Assembly: GCF_001183605.1 (NCBI RefSeq)
Contig: NZ_LFXJ01000002.1
Coordinates: 250,501-314,500 of the forward strand
From: Lysinibacillus xylanilyticus
GTDB taxonomy: Bacteria; Bacillota; Bacilli; Bacillales_A; Planococcaceae
Length of the DNA stretch: 64,000 nt
Direction: 5' to 3'
Shown here piece after piece: positions 17,189 through 25,592 of this stretch; position 1 is the stretch's first letter, and the number at the start of each line of letters is the position of its first letter. The position numbers and the translations under genes were made by a program. Under the pieces are notes generated by a model that saw only the letters and a program-made list of their open reading frames with translations, had not been told where the DNA came from and did no database searches.

Positions 17189-17797
17189 TTGATTTCAATT
17201 GATCCTACGAAAAATACTGAGCGTGAAAACTATAAATTATTAATTGGCAGTATTATTCCGAGACCAATTGCCTTTGTTACGACGAAGTCAGAGCAAGGAG
17301 TCATCAATGGCGCACCTTTTAGTTTCTTTAATATTGTGTCATCAAATCCACCGATGATTTCTCTAGCGGTTCAAAGACCACAGGGGCACTTAAAAGATAC
17401 CGCTCGACATATTCATCATCAGCAACAATTTGTTGTGCATATTGTAGATGAGGATAATGTTAAGCAGGTGAATGAAACGGCAGCTTCATTACCTGTAACT
17501 GAAAGCGAAATTGATAGGGCTCAATTTACATTAACCGATAGTCAGCGTATATCTGTACCAGGTATAAAAGAGGCAAAGGCTCGAATGGAATGTCGTTTAG
17601 TACAGACGATCCCTTTGATGAATGGTGACGAACAGACAGGTGATTTGTTCATTGGTGAGGTTGTACAATTTCATATAGATGAGACTATTTATAATGAAGG
17701 TCATATTGACCCAATGAAATTAAAAGCGGTTAGCAGACTAGCTGGCTCAAATTACGCAAAAATTGGAGATATATTTGCGCTAGAACGTCCTCAATAA
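17189..17797 (+). CDS. Flavin reductase family protein (FMN-binding split barrel)
   Basis: The 202-residue protein carries the split-barrel motif NYKLLIGSIIPRPIAFVTT, GAPFSFFNIVSSNPPM, and LAGSNYAKIGDIF near the end, typical of DIM6/NTAB flavin reductases. The ATG at 17180 touches AAGGAGG, so TTG 17189, nine bases away and giving MISIDP, is the better start. It lies 14 bases after mhqO. It may supply reduced flavin or reduce aromatic substrates with the upstream enzymes. Confidence 0.87.
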   Translation: MISIDPTKNTERENYKLLIGSIIPRPIAFVTTKSEQGVINGAPFSFFNIVSSNPPMISLAVQRPQGHLKDTARHIHHQQQFVVHIVDEDNVKQVNETAASLPVTESEIDRAQFTLTDSQRISVPGIKEAKARMECRLVQTIPLMNGDEQTGDLFIGEVVQFHIDETIYNEGHIDPMKLKAVSRLAGSNYAKIGDIFALERPQ

Positions 17798-17798
17798 A

Positions 17799-17840
17799 AA
17801 AATGCGAAAATGTTGATGTAACAACATTTTCGCATTTTTA
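17799..17840. terminator. Strong bidirectional terminator
   Basis: AAAAATGCGAAAATGTTG pairs perfectly with CAACATTTTCGCATTTTT, between the convergent flavin reductase and aldo/keto reductase genes. Confidence 0.92.
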
Positions 17841-17842
17841 TT

Positions 17843-18778
17843 TTATTCTAAAATTCTTTCTATATTCACTAAATCTTCTTTAGTTAAAAGGATATCGGTT
17901 GCTTTCACATTGGTAGCCACTTGATTTTTATGTTTTCCGCCGGGGATAACTGTATCAACGCCATCTTGAGCTAATAACCAAGCAAGAGCTAAATTTGGTA
18001 ATGTCGTTTGCTTTTCCTCTGCAATTCCTTTTAATCCATCTACTTTTATTAATGTTTGTTCAAATAATTCACCTTGGAATAAAGGATCTGAAATTCTCCA
18101 GTCTCCACTGCCTAACTTAAAGTCTTTTGTATACTTTCCACCAAGTAGGCCATATGCAAGTGGACCGTATGGAACAAATGAAATATCATTTTTTACACAG
18201 TATGGCAATAATTCTTGTTCTGCTGAACGGTTTAACATATTGTACGGAGATTGTAATACTGAAATATCATTGTGCACATTAGCTTCTATAAGTTGGTCTA
18301 ATGTTACGTTTGAAATGCCTATTGCTCGGATTTTTCCTTCTTCTTTTAAGCGTGATAATTCACCAATCGCCTCCGCAAGTGGGGTCTTGTTGTCTGGGAA
18401 GTGTAAATAGTAAAGGTCTACATAATCCATCTGTAGTCGATTTAAGCTATTTTCAAGTGCGCTTCGTAAATATTGCGGATGATTATTTGTTTTTACTGAC
18501 CCATCCTCAAACCAATGTCTACCTCCCTTTGTCGCTAAAACAAAACCTTCCCTTGGATATTTATTTAATACTTCGCCAACAAGTTCTTCTGAACGCCCTT
18601 TACCATAGATATCTGCTGTATCAAAAAGAGTTATCCCTAAGTCAAGGGCAGCGGAAACTAGCTCCTTTCCATCTTGTTCATTTAAGTTTTCATATAAGTT
18701 ATGGCCACCTACAGCATTTGTCCCAAGACCAATTTCGGAAATCGTAATATTTGCTTTCTTTAATGTATGAAATTTCAT
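17843..18778 (-). CDS. Aldo/keto reductase (IolS/YhdN-like)
   Basis: The 311-residue TIM-barrel oxidoreductase has the tetrad region FDTADIYGKGRSEELVG (Asp and Tyr), LATKGGRHW (Lys) and LYYLHFPD (His), plus IGISNVT and the C-terminal NADPH-binding VIPGGKHKNQVATN. It would reduce aldehydes or ketones with NADPH. GAGGAGG lies just before the ATG at 18778, so the 20-codon longer frame is discarded. It is monocistronic and convergent with the quinone-stress operon. Confidence 0.87.
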   Translation of the reverse strand: MKFHTLKKANITISEIGLGTNAVGGHNLYENLNEQDGKELVSAALDLGITLFDTADIYGKGRSEELVGEVLNKYPREGFVLATKGGRHWFEDGSVKTNNHPQYLRSALENSLNRLQMDYVDLYYLHFPDNKTPLAEAIGELSRLKEEGKIRAIGISNVTLDQLIEANVHNDISVLQSPYNMLNRSAEQELLPYCVKNDISFVPYGPLAYGLLGGKYTKDFKLGSGDWRISDPLFQGELFEQTLIKVDGLKGIAEEKQTTLPNLALAWLLAQDGVDTVIPGGKHKNQVATNVKATDILLTKEDLVNIERILE

Positions 18779-18909
18779 ATTTCTACCTCCTCGTTTTTCT
18801 GTAATCAGAATAGAGTAAAAAAAATATTTTACCAACATACATAGTTATAGTTTCATATATAGAAACAAAAGCGTTTTAATTGCAATTAGAAGACTGATTG
18901 AAATTTCCG

Positions 18910-19662
18910 TTATGCTAACAAGTAATTGATTTCTTCCGTCAATTGCCGACTTGCCTCTTCTAATTTTTTTACAAAGGATCGAATGGCAGTTTTTTTAATT
19001 TGATTCGTCGAACCGTGCAAAGCAATTGCACCGATGACTTCTTCATTCACATAAATCGGAACTGCAATACAACATTTACCTACATTCGTTTCTTCATTAT
19101 CAACAGCATATCCTTGTGCTTTAATGACCTGTAAATGAGGGATCAATAGACCATAATCATAGAAGGTCTTTGTTGTAAATGTATTGAGTTCAATACTGTT
19201 TAATATTTCACGTTGTTTTCTTGCTGACAGATGAGCTAATACTACTTTTCCAAGCGCGCTTGAATGCATAGGTGTACGAGTATCGATTGCGTGAAAAGTA
19301 GGCTGTTCAAAAGGCTCCCTAATCACATTTTTTATTACCATCTCACAGTCTTCCAAAATAGCAATATAAGTAGTTATTTCTTCTTGGCGGGCTAATTGGT
19401 ATGGGGCTACTATAGACGACCATTGGATATCTTTATGCCAATATAAGTGTTCATCTCTAAAAATATGAGGATTTAATTGATAATACTTATTATATTTAAT
19501 TACATAATTCATTTTTTCGAGCGTAAAAAGCATACGAAAGACAGATGTTTTATTCATTGATAGTTCTTCCATTATTTCAGTTAATGTAAGAGAATGCTTC
19601 TGACGTAATACATCTAAAATCAAAAGACCCTTTTTTAAGGTAGATACTTCATAGGAATCCAT
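18910..19662 (-). CDS. IclR family transcriptional regulator
   Basis: The 250-residue protein has an N-terminal winged helix (STLKKGLLILDVLRQKHSL, MNKTSVFRMLFTLEKMNYV) and a C-terminal effector domain with HSSALGKVVLAHL, YAVDNEETNVGKCCIAVPIY and GAIALHG. IclR proteins respond to small organic metabolites and usually control a neighbouring catabolic or transport gene; the divergent amino-acid permease at 20035 is the obvious candidate. AGGAGAGG lies just before ATG 19662. Confidence 0.88.
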   Translation of the reverse strand: MDSYEVSTLKKGLLILDVLRQKHSLTLTEIMEELSMNKTSVFRMLFTLEKMNYVIKYNKYYQLNPHIFRDEHLYWHKDIQWSSIVAPYQLARQEEITTYIAILEDCEMVIKNVIREPFEQPTFHAIDTRTPMHSSALGKVVLAHLSARKQREILNSIELNTFTTKTFYDYGLLIPHLQVIKAQGYAVDNEETNVGKCCIAVPIYVNEEVIGAIALHGSTNQIKKTAIRSFVKKLEEASRQLTEEINYLLA

Positions 19663-20034
19663 TTTGCCCTCTCCTAACATCTTGATTTATAGCTTGTACA
19701 ATAGCATCTTTAATACTTATTTACTAGTTTGGATCGTTTTCGGGAGAAGTAAGTCGCCGCAAGGGAAGTTGATAGATGGAATCTCTATAATATTTCTATC
19801 TCTCCGTGGAATAGAGATTTCGCAAGAAAAGTGAGGTAGCTATGCCGCGATTACAATAAAATAGTATTGCAAAAGTTTCATATAAACGATTAACTCGGTA
19901 GATAGTAAAAGATATATTGCTATATTAATCTAATTGTTGACTCGACTCGAAAATATAGCTAATATACTGATTATTGATAAAAATGCGTAAAAATAAAAGT
20001 TATTACCTTTTTCGTTGGAAATGGAGTGGTTATT
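19663..20034. other. Divergent intergenic region between the IclR regulator and the permease
   Basis: No gene is seen. It contains an ATCTCTAT / ATAGAGAT inverted repeat pair (about 19782-19828) that could fold or bind a regulator, and the promoter at 19937-19965. Confidence 0.45.
19937..19965 (+). promoter_or_regulatory. Sigma-A type promoter for the amino-acid permease
   Basis: TTGACT and TAATAT are separated by exactly 17 bases. Confidence 0.65.
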
Positions 20035-21435
20035 ATGGCGAATTTTTTTCGAAAGAAGTCAATCGAGCAAGCCAATAAAATAACTGAAGTCGAACGCTTT
20101 AAACTAAAGCGTGAACTAGGATCGTTGCAATTATTGCTGTATGTACTAGGGGCTACAATAGGAGCTGGGATTTTTGTACTGCCAGGAACTACTGCTGCTC
20201 TACATGCGGGTCCCGGTGTTGTTGTTTCATTCTTAATAGGGGGGCTTGTAACAATTGCAGTTGGATTAGCCTATGTCGAATTCGCAGCGATGGCCCCTGT
20301 TGCCGGGAGCGCTTACACCTATTCTTATATTGCGTTAGGTGAAATTATTGCTTGGATAATCGGTTGGGATTTATTATTGGAATTTATCGTTATTTCTAGT
20401 ACAGTCGCAGTTGGCTGGAGTGGCTACGTCAACTCGTTTTTACAATCTGTGGGAATCCACTTGCCAGGAGTTTTAACAAAGGATATTGCTCATGGTGGGA
20501 TTGTGAATCTACCTGCTGTAGCTGGTTGGCTTATTGTAGCTTGGATTGCAATGAGCGGAATTAAAAATGTGGGTCGATCAAATATGTTATTTACAGCTGC
20601 AAAGGTTGGCGCGATTATCTTATTCCTTGCTATTGGGACTTTTCACGTTAACCCTATAAACTGGACACCATTTACACCGTTTGGATGGTCAGGTGTAATG
20701 GCGGGAGCGGCATTAGTGTTCTTTGCCTTCACTGGATTTGATGGTGTAACAACTGTTTTGGAGGAAGTAAAAAATCCACAAAAGACAATACCAAAAGCTT
20801 TAATTGGTGGTCTAAGTATACTAACGCTTATTTATGCATTTGTTGCACTAATATTAACAGGTATTGTACCATCCCCTGAGTTGGATGTTCCAAATCCTAC
20901 TGTATATGCATTACAATCTGTTGGTATTCAATGGGGTGGTGCTATCATTGCAGTATCGGTTATTTTTGGATTGCTTGCTACGATGATTGCAAATACAACA
21001 AGTGCTACACGCGTGCTGTTTGCAATGAGCCGTGATGGACTTCTACCAGAACGTATCGCACAAACAAATAAAAAAACAGGAGTACCTGTATTATCAACTT
21101 TAATTGTTGTTGTAACAGGTATTCTCCTATCAGGATTTTTATCGATCGGAGAATTAGCGGAATTTGCTAACATCGGCGGTTTAACTGCTTTTGCTTTAAC
21201 AACAGTTAGTGTTGTTGTTCTTCGCTATACACGACCAGAACAACCACGTGTATTCAAAGTACCTGCGTTATGGCTTGTAGCAACTGTAGGTGTTGGAGGA
21301 TGTATTGTATTAATTTTTAGTCTGCCGCCATTTACTATAGTGCGCTTTTTGATTTGGTTAGCGCTAGGTTTAGTTATTTATATAGGCTATGGATACAAGC
21401 ATGCTAAAATAAGCTCTAAAAATGAAAATCTATAA
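20035..21435 (+). CDS. APC family amino-acid permease (YfnA/CAT-like)
   Basis: The 466-residue transporter has about twelve membrane helices. Helix 1 contains YVLGATIGAGIFVLPG, the unwound substrate-binding motif of the APC family; FFAFTGFDGVTTVLEEVKNP is the helix-6 motif. The sequence is closest in style to cationic amino-acid transporters such as YfnA. ATG 20035 lies nine bases after GGAG and is preferred over GTG 20026. The neighbouring IclR regulator may control it. Confidence 0.88.
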   Translation: MANFFRKKSIEQANKITEVERFKLKRELGSLQLLLYVLGATIGAGIFVLPGTTAALHAGPGVVVSFLIGGLVTIAVGLAYVEFAAMAPVAGSAYTYSYIALGEIIAWIIGWDLLLEFIVISSTVAVGWSGYVNSFLQSVGIHLPGVLTKDIAHGGIVNLPAVAGWLIVAWIAMSGIKNVGRSNMLFTAAKVGAIILFLAIGTFHVNPINWTPFTPFGWSGVMAGAALVFFAFTGFDGVTTVLEEVKNPQKTIPKALIGGLSILTLIYAFVALILTGIVPSPELDVPNPTVYALQSVGIQWGGAIIAVSVIFGLLATMIANTTSATRVLFAMSRDGLLPERIAQTNKKTGVPVLSTLIVVVTGILLSGFLSIGELAEFANIGGLTAFALTTVSVVVLRYTRPEQPRVFKVPALWLVATVGVGGCIVLIFSLPPFTIVRFLIWLALGLVIYIGYGYKHAKISSKNENL

Positions 21436-21466
21436 ATGAGATGATGAGGCTAGGACAAAACTAGTC

Positions 21467-21516
21467 GTAAAAAGTGCGAGAAATCAATTTTAGAAACGTT
21501 GATTTCCCGCACTTTT
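21467..21516 (+). terminator. Rho-independent terminator
   Basis: AAAAGTGCGAGAAATCAA pairs with TTGATTTCCCGCACTTTT around a 12-base loop. Confidence 0.85.
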
Positions 21517-21628
21517 CTAATTATGGATTTTAAATTAAAAATATACTTATGTCCCGGGCTTCATTTTTATTACAAAATTTAATACAAATTTGGACGCACG
21601 CTCTTGTTAATTTCAACATAATATAAGT

Positions 21629-22018
21629 TTACATATCCTTACAAGCCCAGGCATCAATCTCAACCTTTAGGGAAGGTGCTGCAAGCGCAACTACATACAT
21701 CAATGTCATACACGGAAGGTGATCACCAAGAAAATCGTTTATTATTTGCTTTCTTTGATCTGCATTAATGTCCCCAACCAAATAAAGGGCTATCTTTGTT
21801 AAATCTTGAATTTCCATATTCGCACTTTCAAGATTCTTCCTGATATTTTCTAATGCCAATTTCATTTGAGCTAATGGCTCTTCAGGTATAGTCCCGTCTT
21901 CTTCCATTCCTATTTGTCCAGATAGTGTTAACCATCTCTGTGGTCCTGTTACTTCTATTTGATGTACATAAGGAGCAACTGGTTGATGAATGTTCTTCGG
22001 ATTTCTTGCAACTTTCAC
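21629..22018 (-). CDS. RidA family protein (YjgF/UK114)
   Basis: The 129-residue protein has the RidA fold pattern: LTLSGQIGMEEDGTIPE, QMKLALENIRKNLESA and a C-terminal VEIDAWACKD. RidA proteins hydrolyse reactive enamine/imine intermediates released by PLP enzymes, though the key arginine of true RidA (R-x-x-[VI] near residue 105) is not evident here: the sequence reads HLPCMTLMYV, so this may be a divergent subgroup. GTG start behind AAAGGA. Monocistronic. Confidence 0.85.
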   Translation of the reverse strand: MKVARNPKNIHQPVAPYVHQIEVTGPQRWLTLSGQIGMEEDGTIPEEPLAQMKLALENIRKNLESANMEIQDLTKIALYLVGDINADQRKQIINDFLGDHLPCMTLMYVVALAAPSLKVEIDAWACKDM

Positions 22019-22456
22019 ATAATCAATCCTTTCTATATAATTTTAGTTAAATATTCCTTTATGAATATAATACTAAGGCTAAAGATAAAAAATCTAATTT
22101 TAGTACTATCATAAAAGAACTTACATTAGCTATGATGGTGTTCAAAGGGTTATAATAGACTAATAGAATTAAGGCTTATAACGCTGATACAGCTTTCAAA
22201 AATATTGTTATTAAAATTTGATAAGGCAAACTATTCATTTCGCTCCTTGGATTCATTAATTTCTTATGAGACTTATAAAGCGCAAGCATTTAAGTCTTAT
22301 TCTAAGTATTGATGGGAATAATAATCCAATGAAGGGGGCGTTTACATAAGAATGATACGTAATGTTCTACATCAATTTATTAATCGTTTTTATTCATTTG
22401 ATAGCGAAACCCAGGCAGTAAAGGCAGGAAAGCCGTTTTGTAGAAGGAGTGAATAC
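22019..22456. other. Intergenic region without a recognised gene
   Basis: An in-frame extension of the AI-2E gene opens at 22352, but it is rich in unrelated residues and the internal start at 22457 has the better ribosome site. I see no repeat or clear hairpin. Confidence 0.4.
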
Positions 22457-23500
22457 ATGAGTAATTTCTTTCGAAGCAATGGATTTAAACGTTTTTTAAT
22501 CCTAGCTGGGATTGCTATTGCACTATATATGATGCGAAGTATGATCAATCTTATTCTTCTCACGTTCATTATTACTTACTTGATGAATCAACTTACAACG
22601 AAGACAACAAAAGTGATCAGAAAGTATGTACGGATGGGCGAGAAGGCAGTGACAGTTACCCTCTATCTTTTACTTGTTGCAGGTATTGTTGCAATTATCT
22701 ACAAGTATTTGCCTATCGTGACCCAACAAATCACACAGCTCTTTGATCTTATTGCTAGCTTCAGTCTCAATCCAAATGATAACGAGATTGCGAGGTATTT
22801 AGCTCCAACCTTTGAGAAGATTGAACTGGGTAAATATTTAGAGCAGGGTGTAGACCTGACGCTAAAAAATATTACGAATATTGGTAAAATCATTTTGCAT
22901 GTTTTCATCGCACTAATTTTGAGCTTGTTTATTTTACTTGAGAAGAAACGTATTATAGAATTTACAGCAAAATTTAAAGATAGTAAAATGAGCCATCTCT
23001 ACGATGAACTACATTATTTCTCAAAGATATTTATTCGTTCTTTCGGTAAAGTTATTGAGGCGCAGTTCATTATTGCCGCTGTTAACTGTGGTTTATCTGT
23101 TATTGCATTATACATTATGGGCTTCCCGCATTTAATTGCGTTGGGAATTATGCTCTTTATACTGGGATTGGTGCCAGTTGCAGGGGTCATCATGTCCTTG
23201 ATTCCTCTAACTATAATCGCATATAGTATCGGTGGTCCTATGTACATCGTCTATATCTTGATGATCGTTATGGTACTACATGCTATGGAGGCATACTTCT
23301 TAAATCCAAAGCTGATGTCTGCTAAGACAAATCTTCCAATTTTTTATACATTCATCGTCATTCTCTTCTCAGAGCATTTTCTTGGTGTATGGGGATTAAT
23401 TATTGGTATTCCATTATTCATGTTCCTTCTTGATATTCTCGGAGTTACGTCCTCAGAGGATGATCGGCAAAAGGTAATGGAAATACAAGAGGATAAATAA
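22457..23500 (+). CDS. AI-2E family (PerM/UPF0118) transporter
   Basis: The 347-residue protein has about seven to eight membrane helices. The family signature region is visible in FIRSFGKVIEAQFIIAAVNC, PHLIALGIMLFILGLVPVAG and EAYFLNPKLMSAKTNLP. Family members include putative autoinducer-2 exporters and ion transporters; the substrate here is unknown. AGAAGGAG lies before ATG 22457 and gives the usual family length, so the upstream 35 codons are left out. Confidence 0.87.
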   Translation: MSNFFRSNGFKRFLILAGIAIALYMMRSMINLILLTFIITYLMNQLTTKTTKVIRKYVRMGEKAVTVTLYLLLVAGIVAIIYKYLPIVTQQITQLFDLIASFSLNPNDNEIARYLAPTFEKIELGKYLEQGVDLTLKNITNIGKIILHVFIALILSLFILLEKKRIIEFTAKFKDSKMSHLYDELHYFSKIFIRSFGKVIEAQFIIAAVNCGLSVIALYIMGFPHLIALGIMLFILGLVPVAGVIMSLIPLTIIAYSIGGPMYIVYILMIVMVLHAMEAYFLNPKLMSAKTNLPIFYTFIVILFSEHFLGVWGLIIGIPLFMFLLDILGVTSSEDDRQKVMEIQEDK

Positions 23501-23519
23501 TTTGAATAAAGTCACGTTC

Positions 23520-23551
23520 AAAAAGGAATCAGTGTGTCTGATTCCTTTTTG
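23520..23551 (+). terminator. Rho-independent terminator
   Basis: AAAAAGGAATCAG pairs with CTGATTCCTTTTT. Confidence 0.9.
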
Positions 23552-23616
23552 TTTTATTTATTGAAAATATATACATATGCTAAGATGAACTGTGACACAA
23601 GTTAGGGGGGATAGAT

Positions 23617-23700
23617 GTGAGTAATTATGTTAAGTTGCTAGATACGGAAGTAGCCCATGCAAAGCCTAATTTTGATATGGCAATACTTTGCATGGGGTAA
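23617..23700 (+). CDS. Short ORF of 27 residues, likely the 5' stub of a broken gene
   Basis: A GTG start behind a strong AGGGGG site begins MSNYVKLLDTEVAHAKPNF and ends after 27 codons. The intact translation start followed by an abrupt stop about 60 bases before repeat A2 suggests a gene truncated by the repeat insertion. I do not recognise the family. A genuine micro-peptide cannot be excluded. Confidence 0.35.
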   Translation: MSNYVKLLDTEVAHAKPNFDMAILCMG

Positions 23701-23762
23701 ATTTCAACTTATTTCAGCAAAGACATTTGTAACTGCCGTTTCACTTTCGTTACAGAAAACAT

Positions 23763-23995
23763 TGCTGAAATAGAGGAACTCAGTCTAAGAACGCCACGTC
23801 CTGTGGCAACGACTGAGTGACCAACTTCGTGTTGGCCTAAAGCCTCCGGCGGATGCCACGGAATCGGAAAGGAGTTCAATAAAGGATGTTAGCCTAAATT
23901 CATCGCATCCATGCGATAACGGCTAACTGACCTGCATCACGCAGGCCTAAGCACAAAGCCGATTCCGGACGCAATTATGCCGAGGCATAATTGAT
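23763..23995 (-). repeat. Dispersed repeat A, copy A2 (full-length, without tandem array)
   Basis: Strand is given relative to A1. The plus strand starts GCTGAAATAGAGGAACTCAG and ends GCCGAGGCATAATTGATT. Hairpins include CAGTC/GACTG, CCAACTTCGTGTTGG, ATCGCATCCATGCGAT and AATTATGCCGAGGCATAATT. This copy lacks the GCGAAAGCG units found in A1 and A5 and so defines the uninterrupted element. Confidence 0.8.
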
Positions 23996-24073
23996 TATTT
24001 GCCCTGAAGTATTTCTTATAAAATTAGCTTTGCTACCTTATTTTATTAAAATAAAAATGAGGGGTTGGCATAA

Positions 24074-24337
24074 ATGGCTTATAAGAAGGCTTCAGTTATT
24101 TTACCAAAAGAGCTTTTATTAGAAATCCAAAAATATGTTCAAGGTGAAATGATTTATATTCCTAAAGTAGAAAACACTTATTTAGAGTGGGGTACTCGTT
24201 CAGGCACAAAGAAATTTATTGAGGATAGGAATAAGTCTATAAAAGAAGCATTTACTCATGGAGTTTCCATTGAACAATTATCTACAGAGTATCATTTAGC
24301 GATAGAAACGATAAAAAAAATCATATATACGAAGTAA
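24074..24337 (+). CDS. CD3324 family protein
   Basis: The 87-residue protein matches a small family annotated after Clostridioides CD3324: KASVILPKELLLEIQKYVQGE, YIPK, then WGTRSGTKKFIEDRNKSI and a C-terminal helix-turn-helix-like EQLSTEYHLAIETIKKIIY. The arrangement resembles the Mor/C DNA-binding fold, so a transcription factor role is plausible but unproven. AGGGG lies ten bases before the ATG. It is flanked by repeat A2 and a small terminator. Confidence 0.82.
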   Translation: MAYKKASVILPKELLLEIQKYVQGEMIYIPKVENTYLEWGTRSGTKKFIEDRNKSIKEAFTHGVSIEQLSTEYHLAIETIKKIIYTK

Positions 24338-24342
24338 ATTTT

Positions 24343-24372
24343 AAGGCACTAGCAGTTGATATGTTAGTGCTT
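24343..24372 (+). terminator. Small terminator
   Basis: GCACTAGC pairs with GTTAGTGC followed by TTTTC-like T richness. Confidence 0.5.
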
Positions 24373-24462
24373 TTCATATGTCTAGAACGTTTCTTAACTG
24401 AACTAGGTATTTTCATTCTACTTAAAATCTTGTTCAATAATAGTTAAAGGGAGGGGTTTTTT

Positions 24463-25002
24463 ATGATTACAGGGCAAGGTGTATTTTTAAGACCAGTTAC
24501 TGAAAATGATGTAGATAGTATCTACAAGTGCTTTCAAAATGAAGAAATTATGTATATGACGGGTACACGTAACATTTTAACGAAGGATCAGGTTAGAGAG
24601 GCTTTGATTCGATTTAGCGAAGATTCCACACGCTATGATTTTGCTATTTGTTTAGTAGAAAATGGCCAAATTATTGGTGATTTAACCATTATGGAAATAG
24701 ACTTAGACAATAAAAAGGCAATATTTCGCATAGCTTTACATAGTACAGAAGATTGCGGCAAAGGATATGGGACTGAAGCGGTTCAGCTTGTTCAAAAATA
24801 TACGTTCGAGGAGCTTCAGCTTAATCGCCTAGAGTTACAAGTTTTCTCTCATAATATTCGAGGAATCAAATCGTACGAAAAGGTAGGCTTCAAAAAGGAA
24901 GGAACTTTAAGGCAATCATTATATATAAATAGTAAGTATTCTGATGAAATCATTATGAGTATTCTACGTGATGAATATATGGAATTAAAAAAGAGCCATT
25001 AG
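24463..25002 (+). CDS. GNAT family acetyltransferase (RimJ/RimL-like)
   Basis: The 179-residue enzyme has the RimJ/L layout: GVFLRPVTENDVDSIYKCFQN at the start, HSTEDCGKGYGTEAVQLVQKY as the acetyl-CoA loop, and VFSHNIRGIKSYEKVGFKKEG in the C-terminal half. It would transfer acetyl groups to an amine, possibly a protein N-terminus or an antibiotic. GGGAGGGG lies before the ATG. Monocistronic, followed by repeat B3. Confidence 0.88.
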   Translation: MITGQGVFLRPVTENDVDSIYKCFQNEEIMYMTGTRNILTKDQVREALIRFSEDSTRYDFAICLVENGQIIGDLTIMEIDLDNKKAIFRIALHSTEDCGKGYGTEAVQLVQKYTFEELQLNRLELQVFSHNIRGIKSYEKVGFKKEGTLRQSLYINSKYSDEIIMSILRDEYMELKKSH

Positions 25003-25127
25003 TATATAGGTCCATGATTTGGCGGTATCTTGCTAGCGGTTTATGGAAAACAACCATGGCCTTCAAATCCCTTATAGATAAGTTATTCTTTTATTTAGGT
25101 AAAGGGAAATTTATTAAATGGTTCATC

Positions 25128-25420
25128 ACCAAAAGTTGTGTATGACATTTGTTAAAGTATATGTCAAATGTATAAGTTGATTGGAGTGGAGGCTGGGTGA
25201 CTCCTTGGGGATTAGCGATAGAGGAACGATGGCTAAAACCATCACATCCTGTGATAACGCCTTCGTGACCAACATCCTGTTGCCCCTAGCGGCTCATCGG
25301 ACGCCCCCAGGAAGCTCTGCTCTGCGCGAAAGCGAAGCGTCAGCGGCAAATGTTTTATCTGTGCGAAAGCGAAGCGTCAGCAACAAAGCGCCCGGTCGAA
25401 ACGGAAATCAACCACACATT
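25128..25420 (+). repeat. Dispersed repeat B, copy B3 with nested GCGAAAGCG units
   Basis: The core runs from GTTGATTGGAGTGGAGGCTGG (25176) to AATCAACC (25413). About 48 bases upstream also match the flank of B4 (CATTTGTTAAA and AAAAGT blocks). Compared with B2, about 70 bp holding two GCGAAAGCGAAGCGTCAGC units (25323-25382) are inserted between CCCCCAGGAA and AGCGCCCGG. Confidence 0.8.
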
Positions 25421-25493
25421 ATGGAAATGGTTATAATAAATGGAAAATATGATATACTATTAAAATAAATCTTTGTTAAAGGGGGCGGTCATT

Positions 25494-25547
25494 ATGACAA
25501 ACAAAACTTTTTTTATCTTTAAATACTGGGGGATAACGCCGAATTAA
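25494..25547 (+). CDS. Candidate 17-residue leader peptide
   Basis: ATG follows AAAGGGGGCGG and opens MTNKTFFIFKYWGITPN-stop, ending 45 bases before the acetyltransferase gene. Its last codons lie in two alternative stems: GGGATAACGC (25530-25539) with GCGTTTCCC (25559-25567), and CCGAATT (25539-25545) with AATTCGG (25570-25576), which touches the next ribosome site. This resembles leader-controlled resistance genes; the function is inferred only from structure. Confidence 0.4.
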   Translation: MTNKTFFIFKYWGITPN

Positions 25548-25592
25548 CAAAAGATAAAGCGTTTCCCTGAATTCGGAAGGGGAAAAAATGAT

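Noticed and set aside
18301-18747. 148-codon plus-strand frame
   Set aside because: It is a shadow of the aldo/keto reductase gene on the other strand, with poor composition.
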